Source of the DNA: Psychrilyobacter sp.
GTDB taxonomy: Bacteria > Fusobacteriota > Fusobacteriia > Fusobacteriales > Fusobacteriaceae
Assembly (NCBI GenBank): GCA_030621995.1
Contig: JAUXGP010000006.1
Coordinates: 1-18,340, forward strand
DNA: 18,340 nt
Reading direction: 5' to 3'
The position numbers were made by a program, and so were the translations under genes. Shown here piece by piece: positions 5,954 to 14,405 of this stretch. The notes beneath the pieces are model-generated. The model did not search any database, was not told the origin of the DNA, and saw nothing but the letters and a program-made list of their open reading frames with translations. The stretch's first letter is position 1. Every line of letters begins with the position of its first letter.

Positions 5954-7861
5954 CTATATATCCAAGTTCTTTACGAATTCGGCTCCTTCTTCGATAAATT
6001 TCTTTCTAGGTTCTACCTTGTCACCCATTAATTTATCAAATAACTTATCTGCCTCTACAGCATCATCTATACTTACCTGTAATAGTGTTCTTGTATCTGG
6101 ATCCATTGTTGTTTCCCACAGCTGATCTGGGTTCATCTCTCCCAATCCCTTATATCTTTGAAGGGTAAATCTTCTATTCTCTGCATTAAGCAGATCGGTT
6201 GCACTCTTCATCTGTTTGTCCGTATAAGCATACTGTACCGATCTTCCTGCTGTTATCTTAAATAACGGCGGCTGAGCAATATATATGTTTCCATTGGTTA
6301 TCAGATCATGCATATATCTAAATAGGAATGTCAGGATAAGTGTTCTTATATGAGCTCCATCTACATCGGCATCGGTCATGATTATGATCTTATGGTATCT
6401 TAATTTTTCGAGCTCCATCTCATCATTCATTCCAGCACCAAAGGCTGTGATCATAGCTCTTACCTCTGTATTTTCCAAGGCTCTGTGTAATCCGGCTTTT
6501 TCTACATTCAGGATCTTTCCTCTCAGTGGCAGGATAGCCTGAGTATGTCTGTCTCTTCCCTGCTTTGCCGATCCCCCTGCTGAATCTCCCTCTACTATAT
6601 AGACTTCGCATTCTTCAGGTTTTTTAGATGAACAGTCTGCAAGTTTTCCCGGTAATGACCCGACTTCTAAAGCAGATTTTCTCATTACTAATTCTCTTGC
6701 TTTTTTAGCTGCTTCCCTCGCTTTTTTAGACATCAAGATCTTTTCGATTACATTTCTGGCATCTGCTGGTACATCCTCTAAATGCATCTTTAGATATTTA
6801 CCTACAATTCCAGATACTATACTGGTAACTTCTGAACTTCCTAATTTTGTTTTAGTCTGTCCTTCAAATTGTGGATCCGGCACCTTTAAAGATAGAATTG
6901 CAGTCATTCCCTCTCTGATATCACTACCTTGGAAATTTCCATCTCTTTCTTTTATAAGTCCCATAGATTTAGCTACATCATTTACCACACGAGTAAGTGC
7001 AGTTCTAAATCCACTTACATGGGTTCCACCCTCATGGGTATTTATATTATTAACAAATGAGAATATACTTTCTCTCTGCTTTGTAGTATAGGTCATGGCA
7101 ATCTCTACAATTACCCCTTCAGCTTCTCCACACATATAGATAGGTTCTTTTATCAATTTTTCATTTCCTTCTTCTAATTCAGCCAGGAAATCTATTATTC
7201 CGCCATCAAATTGTAAGATCTCCTCCACTTTTTCCTCTTTTCTGGAGTCAGTAAGCACTATCTCTAACCCTTTATTTAGATAAGCTAATTCCTTTAATCT
7301 GTTCTTTAAAGTTTCAAAACTATAGATTAAAGTTTCAAAGATCTCATCATCGGCTTTAAAGACTATCCTGGTACCAGTTTCCTTAGTTTTTCCAATTACT
7401 TTTACATCAAATACAGGTTTTCCTCTTTCCAATCTCTGGTGAAAAATCTGCCCTTCTCTCTTTACATAGACTTCCAGCCATTCAGAAAGAGCATTTACCA
7501 CTGAGATACCTACCCCATGAAGTCCTCCTGATACCTTATAGTTATCATTTTCAAACTTACCCCCGGCATGCAATACCGTCAATACGATCTCCAATGCTGA
7601 TTTGCCGTGTTTTGGATGAATCCCTGTGGGAATACCCCTTCCATTATCTATTACTTCAATCACGTTATCTTCTAACACATTGATAATTATTTTATTACAA
7701 TGACCGGCTAATGCCTCATCCACTGAGTTATCTACTACTTCCCATACTAAATGGTGTAAGCCTCTCTCAGATGTTGTTCCAATATACATTCCCGGTCTTT
7801 TTCTAACGGCTTCCAGTCCTTCTAAAACCGTTATATCTTCCGCTTTATAATTATTACTCAT
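5954..7861 (-). CDS. gyrB: DNA gyrase subunit B
   Basis: This is the ATPase subunit of gyrase. The 635 residues match the short GyrB type that lacks the E. coli insertion. The GHKL ATPase blocks are EVVDNSVDEA (41-50, Glu41 the likely general base), IDNGRGIP (71-78) and GGLHGVG (112-118). The transducer domain carries QTKTKLG (335-341). The TOPRIM blocks are EGDSAGGSAKQGRDR (424-438) and DADVDGAHIRTL (497-508). The C-terminal tail has the usual RYKGLGEMNPDQLW (569-582). The start is ATG after AGGAGGGGAAG. It lies 20 bases after the DciA gene and 10 before gyrA, so the two subunits should be made together. It could be confused with ParE, but the adjacency to a GyrA with a GyrA-box settles it. 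Confidence 0.99.
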   Translation of the reverse strand: MSNNYKAEDITVLEGLEAVRKRPGMYIGTTSERGLHHLVWEVVDNSVDEALAGHCNKIIINVLEDNVIEVIDNGRGIPTGIHPKHGKSALEIVLTVLHAGGKFENDNYKVSGGLHGVGISVVNALSEWLEVYVKREGQIFHQRLERGKPVFDVKVIGKTKETGTRIVFKADDEIFETLIYSFETLKNRLKELAYLNKGLEIVLTDSRKEEKVEEILQFDGGIIDFLAELEEGNEKLIKEPIYMCGEAEGVIVEIAMTYTTKQRESIFSFVNNINTHEGGTHVSGFRTALTRVVNDVAKSMGLIKERDGNFQGSDIREGMTAILSLKVPDPQFEGQTKTKLGSSEVTSIVSGIVGKYLKMHLEDVPADARNVIEKILMSKKAREAAKKARELVMRKSALEVGSLPGKLADCSSKKPEECEVYIVEGDSAGGSAKQGRDRHTQAILPLRGKILNVEKAGLHRALENTEVRAMITAFGAGMNDEMELEKLRYHKIIIMTDADVDGAHIRTLILTFLFRYMHDLITNGNIYIAQPPLFKITAGRSVQYAYTDKQMKSATDLLNAENRRFTLQRYKGLGEMNPDQLWETTMDPDTRTLLQVSIDDAVEADKLFDKLMGDKVEPRKKFIEEGAEFVKNLDI

Positions 7862-7881
7862 CTAACTTCCCCTCCTAAATC

Positions 7882-8721
7882 TTATTTCTTCAATAATTGT
7901 ATAAACTCCTCTGCTCTTCTCTCTATATATTTATCATCTAATTTACCTAAATCTATTGCAAAATATAGTTTAGATAGTTCAAAAGCCAGATTATCCTTCC
8001 TGTCCCTCAGATGGATATCTATATCTTTTTTTATCTTAGATAGTTTTTTTAATTTTATCCTGTTATATTCCTTTTCTGTCAGAGTCTCTATCTCCCTTAC
8101 AGCCTGGGAATATTTCAGCATCTTCCTGTCTTTAAATGCTCTCATAAGAGTCTCTTCTAATTTCAAGACCTCTTTATTCATACATATGGCACACATGGGC
8201 TCGGTGGAACTATAGTAAATCCCACACTCACACTGTCTATATCCGTGAAGTCTCAGATATTTTTTCCGTTTATATGATTTTTCCAAAACAACCCTTGTCT
8301 GCTTTCTTATAAGATCATTTTCAATCCCCTTCAGCTCCTCTTCCATCTGTAAGTACTCTTCATCGGTTAAGGTTACACTGTCCAGGTCTATAGAATCATC
8401 TCTTTCTTTTTTCTTCAAAAAATAATCCTTGGTATCTTTTTTCCCAATTTTAAAGATTATCTCACTTACATAATCTCCACCTAAAAATTCATTGATTTTC
8501 TTTATGATAGACTGTTTTTGAAAGTTCATCTGCTGGATCCAGATAGAATTTTCTACCCCTACAAAAAGCTTTCCCTGTTTCAAGAAGATAACAAAACTTT
8601 TTTTAGAGAGTTCCCCTACTATCTTATCCCATTCTGATTTTAAAATACCTTCCTTTAGGAGCCGGCTCTTAGTTATGGCCGCTTCCATCAGATCCCTGAC
8701 ATCAACTAGATTTTTATCCAT
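7882..8721 (-). CDS. DciA-like (DUF721) protein with zinc-knuckle C-terminal half
   Basis: Residues 1-95 fit the DUF721/DciA domain, whose characterised members help load the replicative helicase DnaB. The pattern is a helical start, LKSEWDKIVGELSKKS (27-42), the strand GKLFVGVENSIWIQQM (50-65), then a helix and the strand SEIIFKIG (86-93). Residues of about 110-160 are charged and probably helical. A four-cysteine knuckle follows (C164, C166, C177, C180: CxC-x10-CxxC), then another lysine-rich helical stretch. Typical DciA proteins are shorter, so the 279-residue length and the zinc motif are notable. The gene overlaps recF by 8 bases, with its ATG inside the recF end. It sits between recF and gyrB, the same place as the DUF721 gene of mycobacteria. 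The N-terminal family call is fairly sure; the role of the second half is unknown. Confidence 0.75.
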   Translation of the reverse strand: MDKNLVDVRDLMEAAITKSRLLKEGILKSEWDKIVGELSKKSFVIFLKQGKLFVGVENSIWIQQMNFQKQSIIKKINEFLGGDYVSEIIFKIGKKDTKDYFLKKKERDDSIDLDSVTLTDEEYLQMEEELKGIENDLIRKQTRVVLEKSYKRKKYLRLHGYRQCECGIYYSSTEPMCAICMNKEVLKLEETLMRAFKDRKMLKYSQAVREIETLTEKEYNRIKLKKLSKIKKDIDIHLRDRKDNLAFELSKLYFAIDLGKLDDKYIERRAEEFIQLLKK

Positions 8722-9796
8722 CTATTTCACCTCTATGTATATGAAATCTTTTAGCTTCTATCTCTAGGTCCGAGGTAGAACTAATAAACAACTGGATCTC
8801 TCTTTTTTGAAAATATTTCAATATATTTTCCTTCCTTATGGAATCAAAATAAGATGATATATCATCTATTATGAAGACAGGTGTTTCTTTTTTTTCCTTT
8901 ATTATCATATCTATTTCAGATATTTTTAGGGCAAACACTATGGATTTTTTCTCCCCTTGGGATGAATAGGATTTAGCTTCCTTATTGTCCAGCAGAAAGA
9001 TGAAATCATCTCTTTGAGGACCAATAAGGGAGTATCCGTATCGTAATTCACGATCCCTTACCTCACCATAACTTTTCCTGATCTTTCCCTCTATCTCCTC
9101 CAAAGTAGGAGATCTCAGTTCTCCTAAAAAGGATTTATACCCCAAGGTCAGCTCTTTTTCCCCATCAAATAACTTTCGATAGTTTAAAGACAGCAATCTC
9201 GAAACATTTTTTACATAATCCATCCTTTTTTTTACTACTAATGATGCATATTTTATAAACTCCAAGTTATAGATCTCAAACATTGGATCGTTGGTATTTC
9301 TATCCTTTAAATATTTGTTTCTGAATTTTAACAGCTTGGACACCGACTTTAAATAAAGATAGTACTCTGGATCTGCCTGTGCTATCTCATAGTCAAAGAA
9401 CGATCTCCTTACACTGGGTGACCCAATAATAAGCTCTATATCTTCCGGTATAAAAGATATAATATTTAATTTACCCAAAAATTCATCATACTTAATATGT
9501 TTCCTGTTATAGGAATATGTCTTTTTCTTTTCATCTACCTTTACCGATATGGATTTCAGTGCTATCCTATCCTCATAATTAACAAAAGCTCCCATCTTGT
9601 GGCGACCGTATTTTATCATTTCCTTATTTTTACTGGTTCGAAAACTCTTCCCCGTAACCGTAAAATAGACAGCCTCCAATATACTGGTTTTTCCCTGGCC
9701 GTTTTTACCTAAAAATAAGTTAAATCTACGATCAAATTCCAAATGTTCATCATCTAAGTTTCTAAAATTGATCATATTCATATCTAGGATTTGCAT
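8714..9796 (-). CDS. recF: DNA replication and repair protein RecF
   Basis: This is an SMC-like ATPase that binds ssDNA-dsDNA junctions and works with RecO and RecR to load RecA at gaps. At 360 residues it has normal length. The opening MINFRNL (8-14) is typical. The Walker A motif is GKNGQGKT (30-37). RecF blocks include FIPEDIELIIGSPSVRRSFFD (115-135) and LIGPQRDDF (257-265). The ABC signature is SSQGEKKSIVFALK (278-291), and Walker B is PVFIIDD (306-312). The D-loop reads SSYFD where RecF usually has SELD. The ATG follows GAGGTGCTGAG, 11 bases after yaaA. Later Met codons at 6 and 8 are possible but less well spaced from the ribosome site. Confidence 0.97.
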   Translation of the reverse strand: MQILDMNMINFRNLDDEHLEFDRRFNLFLGKNGQGKTSILEAVYFTVTGKSFRTSKNKEMIKYGRHKMGAFVNYEDRIALKSISVKVDEKKKTYSYNRKHIKYDEFLGKLNIISFIPEDIELIIGSPSVRRSFFDYEIAQADPEYYLYLKSVSKLLKFRNKYLKDRNTNDPMFEIYNLEFIKYASLVVKKRMDYVKNVSRLLSLNYRKLFDGEKELTLGYKSFLGELRSPTLEEIEGKIRKSYGEVRDRELRYGYSLIGPQRDDFIFLLDNKEAKSYSSQGEKKSIVFALKISEIDMIIKEKKETPVFIIDDISSYFDSIRKENILKYFQKREIQLFISSTSDLEIEAKRFHIHRGEIDG

Positions 9797-9807
9797 CTCA
9801 GCACCTC

Positions 9808-10017
9808 TTACGCTATTACTTCTATCTTTTTACCTTCAAATTCTACGATATCTCCTACACGGATCTTCTTTCCTCTTCTAGTTTCTATCTCACCATTTAC
9901 TTTAACCATCTCTTCGGTAATTATGTGTTTTGCATCTGATCCACTGCCTACTATGTTAGCCCACTTCAGTAATTGATCTAATTTGATATATTCCGTTGTG
10001 ATTTGTATCTTCTCCAT
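9808..10017 (-). CDS. yaaA: S4-domain RNA-binding protein, YaaA family
   Basis: This 69-residue protein is almost entirely an S4-like RNA-binding domain of the small YaaA/YbcJ type. It has IKLDQLLKWANIVGSGSDAK (11-30), then VKVNGEIETRRGKKIRVGDIVEF (38-60), the expected helix-turn-beta pattern. In many Firmicutes it lies between dnaN and recF; here it begins the operon and recF follows after 11 bases. The ribosome site GGAGG lies 6 bases before the ATG, and a good promoter lies about 130 bases upstream. A ribosome or RNA-related function is suspected for the family, but I know of no settled role. Confidence 0.9.
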   Translation of the reverse strand: MEKIQITTEYIKLDQLLKWANIVGSGSDAKHIITEEMVKVNGEIETRRGKKIRVGDIVEFEGKKIEVIA

Positions 10018-10143
10018 TTTTTACCTCCAAGTTAATTGAATATTCCCTAAACCAACTTAATCTCTATCCCTTTGAAATTTTTCCAAAGTAAGAATTAATT
10101 TTAATAAAATTCAGGTCTCCCATTCAATATAATTACACATTAT

Positions 10144-10172
10144 ATTTTATCATATTTACCCTTTATTATCAA
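10144..10172 (-). promoter_or_regulatory. Promoter of the yaaA-recF-dciA-gyrBA operon
   Basis: On the minus strand TTGATA (10172-10167) and TAAAAT (10149-10144) are separated by 17 bases, and each matches the sigma70-type consensus at five of six positions. Transcription would start near 10137, leaving a leader of about 120 bases before yaaA. I saw no riboswitch-like fold in that leader. Confidence 0.7.
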
Positions 10173-10225
10173 TTAAAACGGGTTCTCGGCATTCCATCTT
10201 AATCCCGACATTAAAAAGTTTTTAA

Positions 10226-10253
10226 ACCCTCCTTATTTGAAAGATTAGAGGGT
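10226..10253 (-). terminator. Weak second stem-loop in the yaaA upstream spacer
   Basis: ACCCTC (10226-10231) and GAGGGT (10248-10253) can pair around a 16-base loop, followed on the minus strand by TTTAAAAACTTTTT. It lies just beyond the main terminator at 10265-10294 and may back it up. The rest of the 285-base spacer 10018-10302 holds the promoter and no credible ORF. Confidence 0.3.
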
Positions 10254-10264
10254 CTCAGAAATAT

Positions 10265-10294
10265 AAAAAATAGAACTCGAAAGTCCTATTTTTT
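10265..10294 (-). terminator. Rho-independent terminator after the DUF3857 lipoprotein
   Basis: AAAAAATAG and CTATTTTTT pair outside one A-C mismatch, then ACT pairs with AGT around the loop CGAA. On the minus strand the stem ends in a run of six T. It lies 8 bases past the stop codon and separates the DUF3857 pair from the gyrase operon. Confidence 0.75.
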
Positions 10295-10302
10295 TAATCT
10301 CA

Positions 10303-12240
10303 TTATTTTTTTATAAAAATTTTATTTCTCATGGGATTTTTTATATCCAATACAAAGTTTTTAAACTCCCTATACTCCTCTTTTTTTACTATTCCGGCCG
10401 GGATATAAATAAGTCTGGTTATGCTTATAATATCACCATCTTTTTTAGAGGTAAATTCATATTTTGCTGTTCTATTTCCTACCTTAAATTCCTTTACAAT
10501 ATCCATCTCATTGATAAACTTAGAAGTTTTCAGGATCTTTTTATTTTGGCTGAGATCTATCCTAAAGGTTTCCCTCGTAGATATTTCATCATATATTTGG
10601 TAGTCATGATTTCTCCTATCCAAAGATACACTCAAGTTAATCTCTACAGAAGGGATTGAAAAATATAAATATTTATCTTGATCTATCACAAAATTATCTG
10701 CCTTTAAACCATATGACATCTTCATAGGTTTTTTGTAGTCCATAAAATCACTGAATTTAGCTTCCCCAACTATTGTAGTCGACGAAGTTCCCATCTCTTG
10801 ATCTAAAATATTTTTCCTCTGAGCAGGCAGTATTCCTCCATAAGATCTTATAAAACGATCCCTTGCTCCCTTAAATTCAAGGTTCATATCTATATCCGCA
10901 CCATTATCTTTTAACCTGCAGAAATAATCTTTATTTTCTTTATAGCCTGCCTTCTTCTCATAGACCTGAGGCAGGTAGTTATTTTTTTTAGAAATATAGT
11001 TTATCTTTTCATCCAATGCATCTAGATAGTTATACCTGTTATTTAAAAGAACTATTCTCCCCTCGATATATGTTCCTACTGTATATATAGAATGATTCAT
11101 AGGATATTTTATCTGATAAGGGGAACTCTCAGCATATGAGTCTAATATGATCACAGGATAGACATCATTGATATTTTGTGCCCTGACTAAACCTATAAAT
11201 AGAGCATTCAAATCGATTTTAGACCCGTATTTTTGATAGATAATTCGATCTAAATCCAAGGGTTTAAAATCCGACTGATACAAATATATATCTTTTGGGG
11301 TAAAGTTATTTACCATATATGAATATATCTCAGCTATCTTATCTGAGTTTTTTTCACTATCTCCTACTATTTTATTGGAAAGCTCCCTGACCTCAGGGGT
11401 GATTTTTATATTATCCATAGATTGCAGCTTTTCTTTACTGAGATCTGCCCAGTCTTCATAAAAAGAATATACAACTTTATTTATATCCAACAAAAGACCC
11501 GTGGGCATCTCCTCCTCATACTTTAGAAATTTTGTATTCTCTGAACTAAACATAAGGATATTTCTACCCTCTAAAATTTTCTTATCTTCACTGATATTAT
11601 CTCCTATAATTTCATAGTTTAACTCCATAGAGGCCGGGTAATCTATTGTAGTAGTTTTATTCAGAGATGGAATTTTGCTATCAAAACGATCATTCCCACC
11701 CAATGGGTAGGTATATTTAGTTTTAATAGTGTAATCGGTTATAATATATGTCCCCGGTTCTACTTTGGGAAAATTAATTATCCTATTTTTATTGTGAACA
11801 TATGAAGGCGAATATATCGCCAGTTCATCATCCTGCTCGATACTTTGGTTTTTAGGTATTGAAATCTTTTGATAATCTTTTGTCACAGTATATATTTCCC
11901 CCAAGACCAACGTTTCATTGGTGGGGTCATAATTTATAACTATATCTGAATTTTTTTTCTTTCCTTCATAGTTGATTATCTGGGTGATATAAAAATAATG
12001 AACTTCGCTGCTTCCATCCTCATGGACGGTTATTTTTTTATTATTTATCAAGTCAACTGCCCCTAATTCGGCGTATTCCTCAGGAAGTTTATTGTTCTTT
12101 TTAATAATCTCTATAACTTCACTGAGGTTATATGCCACCTTATCTGAATTTTCACTGTTTTCTAACTTAGACTTCGTACACCCTATAAAAACAAGAGCAG
12201 TCAAAGTTAGACATAAAAATAATTTTATTTTATTTTTCAT
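10303..12240 (-). CDS. Lipoprotein of DUF3857/transglutaminase-fold type lacking the catalytic Cys
   Basis: This 645-residue protein starts with a lipoprotein signal (lysines, hydrophobic 7-19, FIG-C at 18-21), so Cys21 should be lipidated and the protein tethered to a membrane. The general layout repeats that of its upstream neighbour: an N-terminal beta domain (about 60-260), a transglutaminase-fold middle (about 280-410) and a C-terminal beta region. In the middle the neighbour's GGVCRDKAALL aligns with YGSKIDLNALF, so Lys341 replaces the nucleophile. The histidine survives (NHS, His383), but the Asp position reads LLNN. Enzyme activity is therefore unlikely and a binding or scaffold role more likely. 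The ATG lies inside the end of the previous gene (11-base overlap), so the two are translationally coupled. Function is unknown. Confidence 0.7.
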   Translation of the reverse strand: MKNKIKLFLCLTLTALVFIGCTKSKLENSENSDKVAYNLSEVIEIIKKNNKLPEEYAELGAVDLINNKKITVHEDGSSEVHYFYITQIINYEGKKKNSDIVINYDPTNETLVLGEIYTVTKDYQKISIPKNQSIEQDDELAIYSPSYVHNKNRIINFPKVEPGTYIITDYTIKTKYTYPLGGNDRFDSKIPSLNKTTTIDYPASMELNYEIIGDNISEDKKILEGRNILMFSSENTKFLKYEEEMPTGLLLDINKVVYSFYEDWADLSKEKLQSMDNIKITPEVRELSNKIVGDSEKNSDKIAEIYSYMVNNFTPKDIYLYQSDFKPLDLDRIIYQKYGSKIDLNALFIGLVRAQNINDVYPVIILDSYAESSPYQIKYPMNHSIYTVGTYIEGRIVLLNNRYNYLDALDEKINYISKKNNYLPQVYEKKAGYKENKDYFCRLKDNGADIDMNLEFKGARDRFIRSYGGILPAQRKNILDQEMGTSSTTIVGEAKFSDFMDYKKPMKMSYGLKADNFVIDQDKYLYFSIPSVEINLSVSLDRRNHDYQIYDEISTRETFRIDLSQNKKILKTSKFINEMDIVKEFKVGNRTAKYEFTSKKDGDIISITRLIYIPAGIVKKEEYREFKNFVLDIKNPMRNKIFIKK

Positions 12241-14182
12241 CTGTTTTCACCTCTTTTATCAAGAATAAACTGTTATTATTCGATAGTTCCCCTATCTCTT
12301 TTTTTATCTCTCCATATTTTTCTTTAGGAAAATGGATCTTTGAATTTTCCAAGTAATAAGTAGTATCCAATGTATTGCTTTTTACTTTAGAAGTAAACAC
12401 AGTTTTAAACCCAGCATAGTTGATAGTCTTGGGTTTTGGTATGGAGATATTTGAAATACTTTCCGGGAATACCAAACGATAATTCACTGTAAAACTCGTG
12501 GGAGAATTCAATTTGAAATCATATTTTCTATCAGCCAGTGAAAATGGATATGAGATCAATCCGTCATACATAAAATGAATACTGGGATCGGCACCACTAA
12601 ATGGGATAAATATATAATTATTGATCCTTTTACCATATTCAGGTATTTCAATATCAGCCTTTATAGTATATTTAGAATCCATATTTTGGGGATCCGAAGT
12701 TATAATATTTGTCGTTATTATACTTGGGTTGACCCTGTTGATCAGTCTGGTTATTAATTTATCTAAGTCGTATTTATTCATGCTCATAGATAACGATCTC
12801 AGAGCATTATCAGCTACCCCTGAAAATGTAAATTCAATAGTTCCAACAGCATTATAGTCGCTATCTAACTTTAAATTTATAGCTGCACTGGAGTTGTTTT
12901 CTATAGCCGGTGACATAGGGGTACTCCTCAGTGTATCACCATCTCTACGAGCTATCAGGTAGGAGTTGTCCTCCTCATATTTAGGTAAAAAATCCTTGGT
13001 TGTTTCATCTGTCGGATCCAAGATATGCAGGGGTTCACCACTTTCATCATAGGCCATCGTTATGGCATGGTTAAACCAGGTAACCGGCACTTCAGGACTG
13101 AGTCGTGATCCTGAGCTTATGAGGATGACATCTGACTTGATTCCTGCTTCGTTTAACATAGCACTCAAAAGAGCAGCCTTATCTCTGCATACTCCGCCCC
13201 TGGTTTTAAAGGTATAAGATATATCATGAGGCTCCAGACCAGGTCTGTTTTTTTCACCATCTACTCCTAGATATCTTATATTTTTAGCTACCCAGTAGAA
13301 TATATTCTCTATCTTTTCTTCCTTGGTTTTGGCATCTTTAGTCAGTTCCTTAACCTTTTTTCTGATATCGTCATCCATGGTAAGGTGAGGAGTTACCAGG
13401 TCGTAGTACCATTTGGATATATATTCCCAGTTTGGTATGGTCGTATACTCTATATGATTTAAAGTAAATGCAAAATCATCCATATTAGGCTCTGGAGTCA
13501 CCAATGGATTATCCCTTATATTCCATTCATATATCTGTTTATCTTTTACCGCAGTTCTTTTTTGATCATACTTAAACCCCATCTTATTTAACTCATGGAT
13601 ATATAATTTTTTATCCCTAGGCAGAGTAAGTTTTTCATAGTTATTCACAAATTTTTCAGTACTTTCCAAAGTTATTCCCCCTGAAAAATGTCCCTCTATC
13701 CTTGCTTTTTTTATGGTTTCAACAGATTTGGTATAGATTATATCTCCTATCTCCAGGTTTGGGATAGATCCAGACAAAATTTTATCCTGAGTGGTATATA
13801 TATTAATATCTTGAGAAGCCCCGCTTATTTTTTCTTCCAATATTTTTTTAGGATCTAATTTGATTATCTTTCCATCCGCTTTAACCAGCTCTATTACAGC
13901 TATATCTAACTCGCTATAGTTTGCATTGTAATCAAATGAAAGGTAGTTATCTTTTTTAGAGGTGGTATTTAAAACTTTTTTATAAGTTTCAGTAGTTATC
14001 GTTCCTCCTCCCAATTCATCTCTTTCTGTCAGTGAATTAACTATATAAACCTCATTATATTCAGGATAATCCTCGGCTGCTATTGATGATAAATTTCTAA
14101 TGGCCTGATCTTTCGGTATATAGGCAGAAAAACTTATCGATGACAACAGCATTGTAAATAAAATCACTAATTTTTTAACCAT
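12230..14182 (-). CDS. Exported DUF3857 / transglutaminase-like protein
   Basis: This 650-residue protein has a Sec signal peptide (KK, hydrophobic 5-19, likely cut after SFSA at 20). It therefore acts outside the cytoplasm, probably in the periplasm. The DUF3857 beta domain spans about 40-250. The transglutaminase-like domain follows at about 265-400 with an intact triad: Cys332 in TRGGVCRDKAALL, His372 in WFNHAI, and Asp389 in LHILDPTDE. The C-terminal 250 residues are beta-rich and resemble the DUF3858-like tails of this group. Such proteins are common in Bacteroidetes and scattered elsewhere, with no established substrate; a transglutaminase or peptidase reaction is possible. The ATG follows GGAGGAATAGAT and lies below a good promoter. 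It is the first gene of a two-gene unit with the overlapping lipoprotein. Confidence 0.85.
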   Translation of the reverse strand: MVKKLVILFTMLLSSISFSAYIPKDQAIRNLSSIAAEDYPEYNEVYIVNSLTERDELGGGTITTETYKKVLNTTSKKDNYLSFDYNANYSELDIAVIELVKADGKIIKLDPKKILEEKISGASQDINIYTTQDKILSGSIPNLEIGDIIYTKSVETIKKARIEGHFSGGITLESTEKFVNNYEKLTLPRDKKLYIHELNKMGFKYDQKRTAVKDKQIYEWNIRDNPLVTPEPNMDDFAFTLNHIEYTTIPNWEYISKWYYDLVTPHLTMDDDIRKKVKELTKDAKTKEEKIENIFYWVAKNIRYLGVDGEKNRPGLEPHDISYTFKTRGGVCRDKAALLSAMLNEAGIKSDVILISSGSRLSPEVPVTWFNHAITMAYDESGEPLHILDPTDETTKDFLPKYEEDNSYLIARRDGDTLRSTPMSPAIENNSSAAINLKLDSDYNAVGTIEFTFSGVADNALRSLSMSMNKYDLDKLITRLINRVNPSIITTNIITSDPQNMDSKYTIKADIEIPEYGKRINNYIFIPFSGADPSIHFMYDGLISYPFSLADRKYDFKLNSPTSFTVNYRLVFPESISNISIPKPKTINYAGFKTVFTSKVKSNTLDTTYYLENSKIHFPKEKYGEIKKEIGELSNNNSLFLIKEVKTDEK

Positions 14183-14249
14183 ATCTATTCCTCCGTTTTT
14201 AATATTTTTTATCGTTAACTTAAGTCTATTTTAATCCTCATACTCTTCA

Positions 14250-14278
14250 ATGATAGTTCTTAATTTTGATAAAGTCAA
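14250..14278 (-). promoter_or_regulatory. Promoter of the DUF3857 gene pair
   Basis: On the minus strand TTGACT (14278-14273) and TATCAT (14255-14250) are 17 bases apart, and each has five of six consensus bases. The predicted start is about 60 bases before the ATG at 14182. The rest of the 14183-14405 spacer contains only the terminator at 14351-14387 and AT-rich sequence. Confidence 0.65.
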
Positions 14279-14350
14279 TTTTTTTACTTAATTTATATAA
14301 AATTTATTTTTAACATTAAGATAAAGTTACAAAGAATATTTGTTGTAATT

Positions 14351-14387
14351 AAAAAAAAGAATCTGCCCGCAGTTGAGGGACAAATTC
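14351..14387 (-). terminator. Rho-independent terminator after the acetyltransferase
   Basis: GAAT-c-TG-CCC (14359-14368) pairs with GGG-a-CA-a-ATTC (14377-14387), with one mismatch and one bulge around an 8-base loop. The minus strand then has eight T (14358-14351). It ends the unit containing the GNAT gene. Confidence 0.85.
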
Positions 14388-14405
14388 CATTGATATTTAG
14401 TCAGT

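Noticed and set aside
9797..10302. A replication origin near recF and gyrB
   Set aside because: No cluster of TTATCCACA-like boxes is visible in the spacer, and dnaA and dnaN are absent. The spacer is explained by a promoter and a terminator.
10018..10302. A small peptide gene upstream of yaaA
   Set aside because: Only very short minus-strand frames exist (under 15 codons), none with a well-placed ribosome site.
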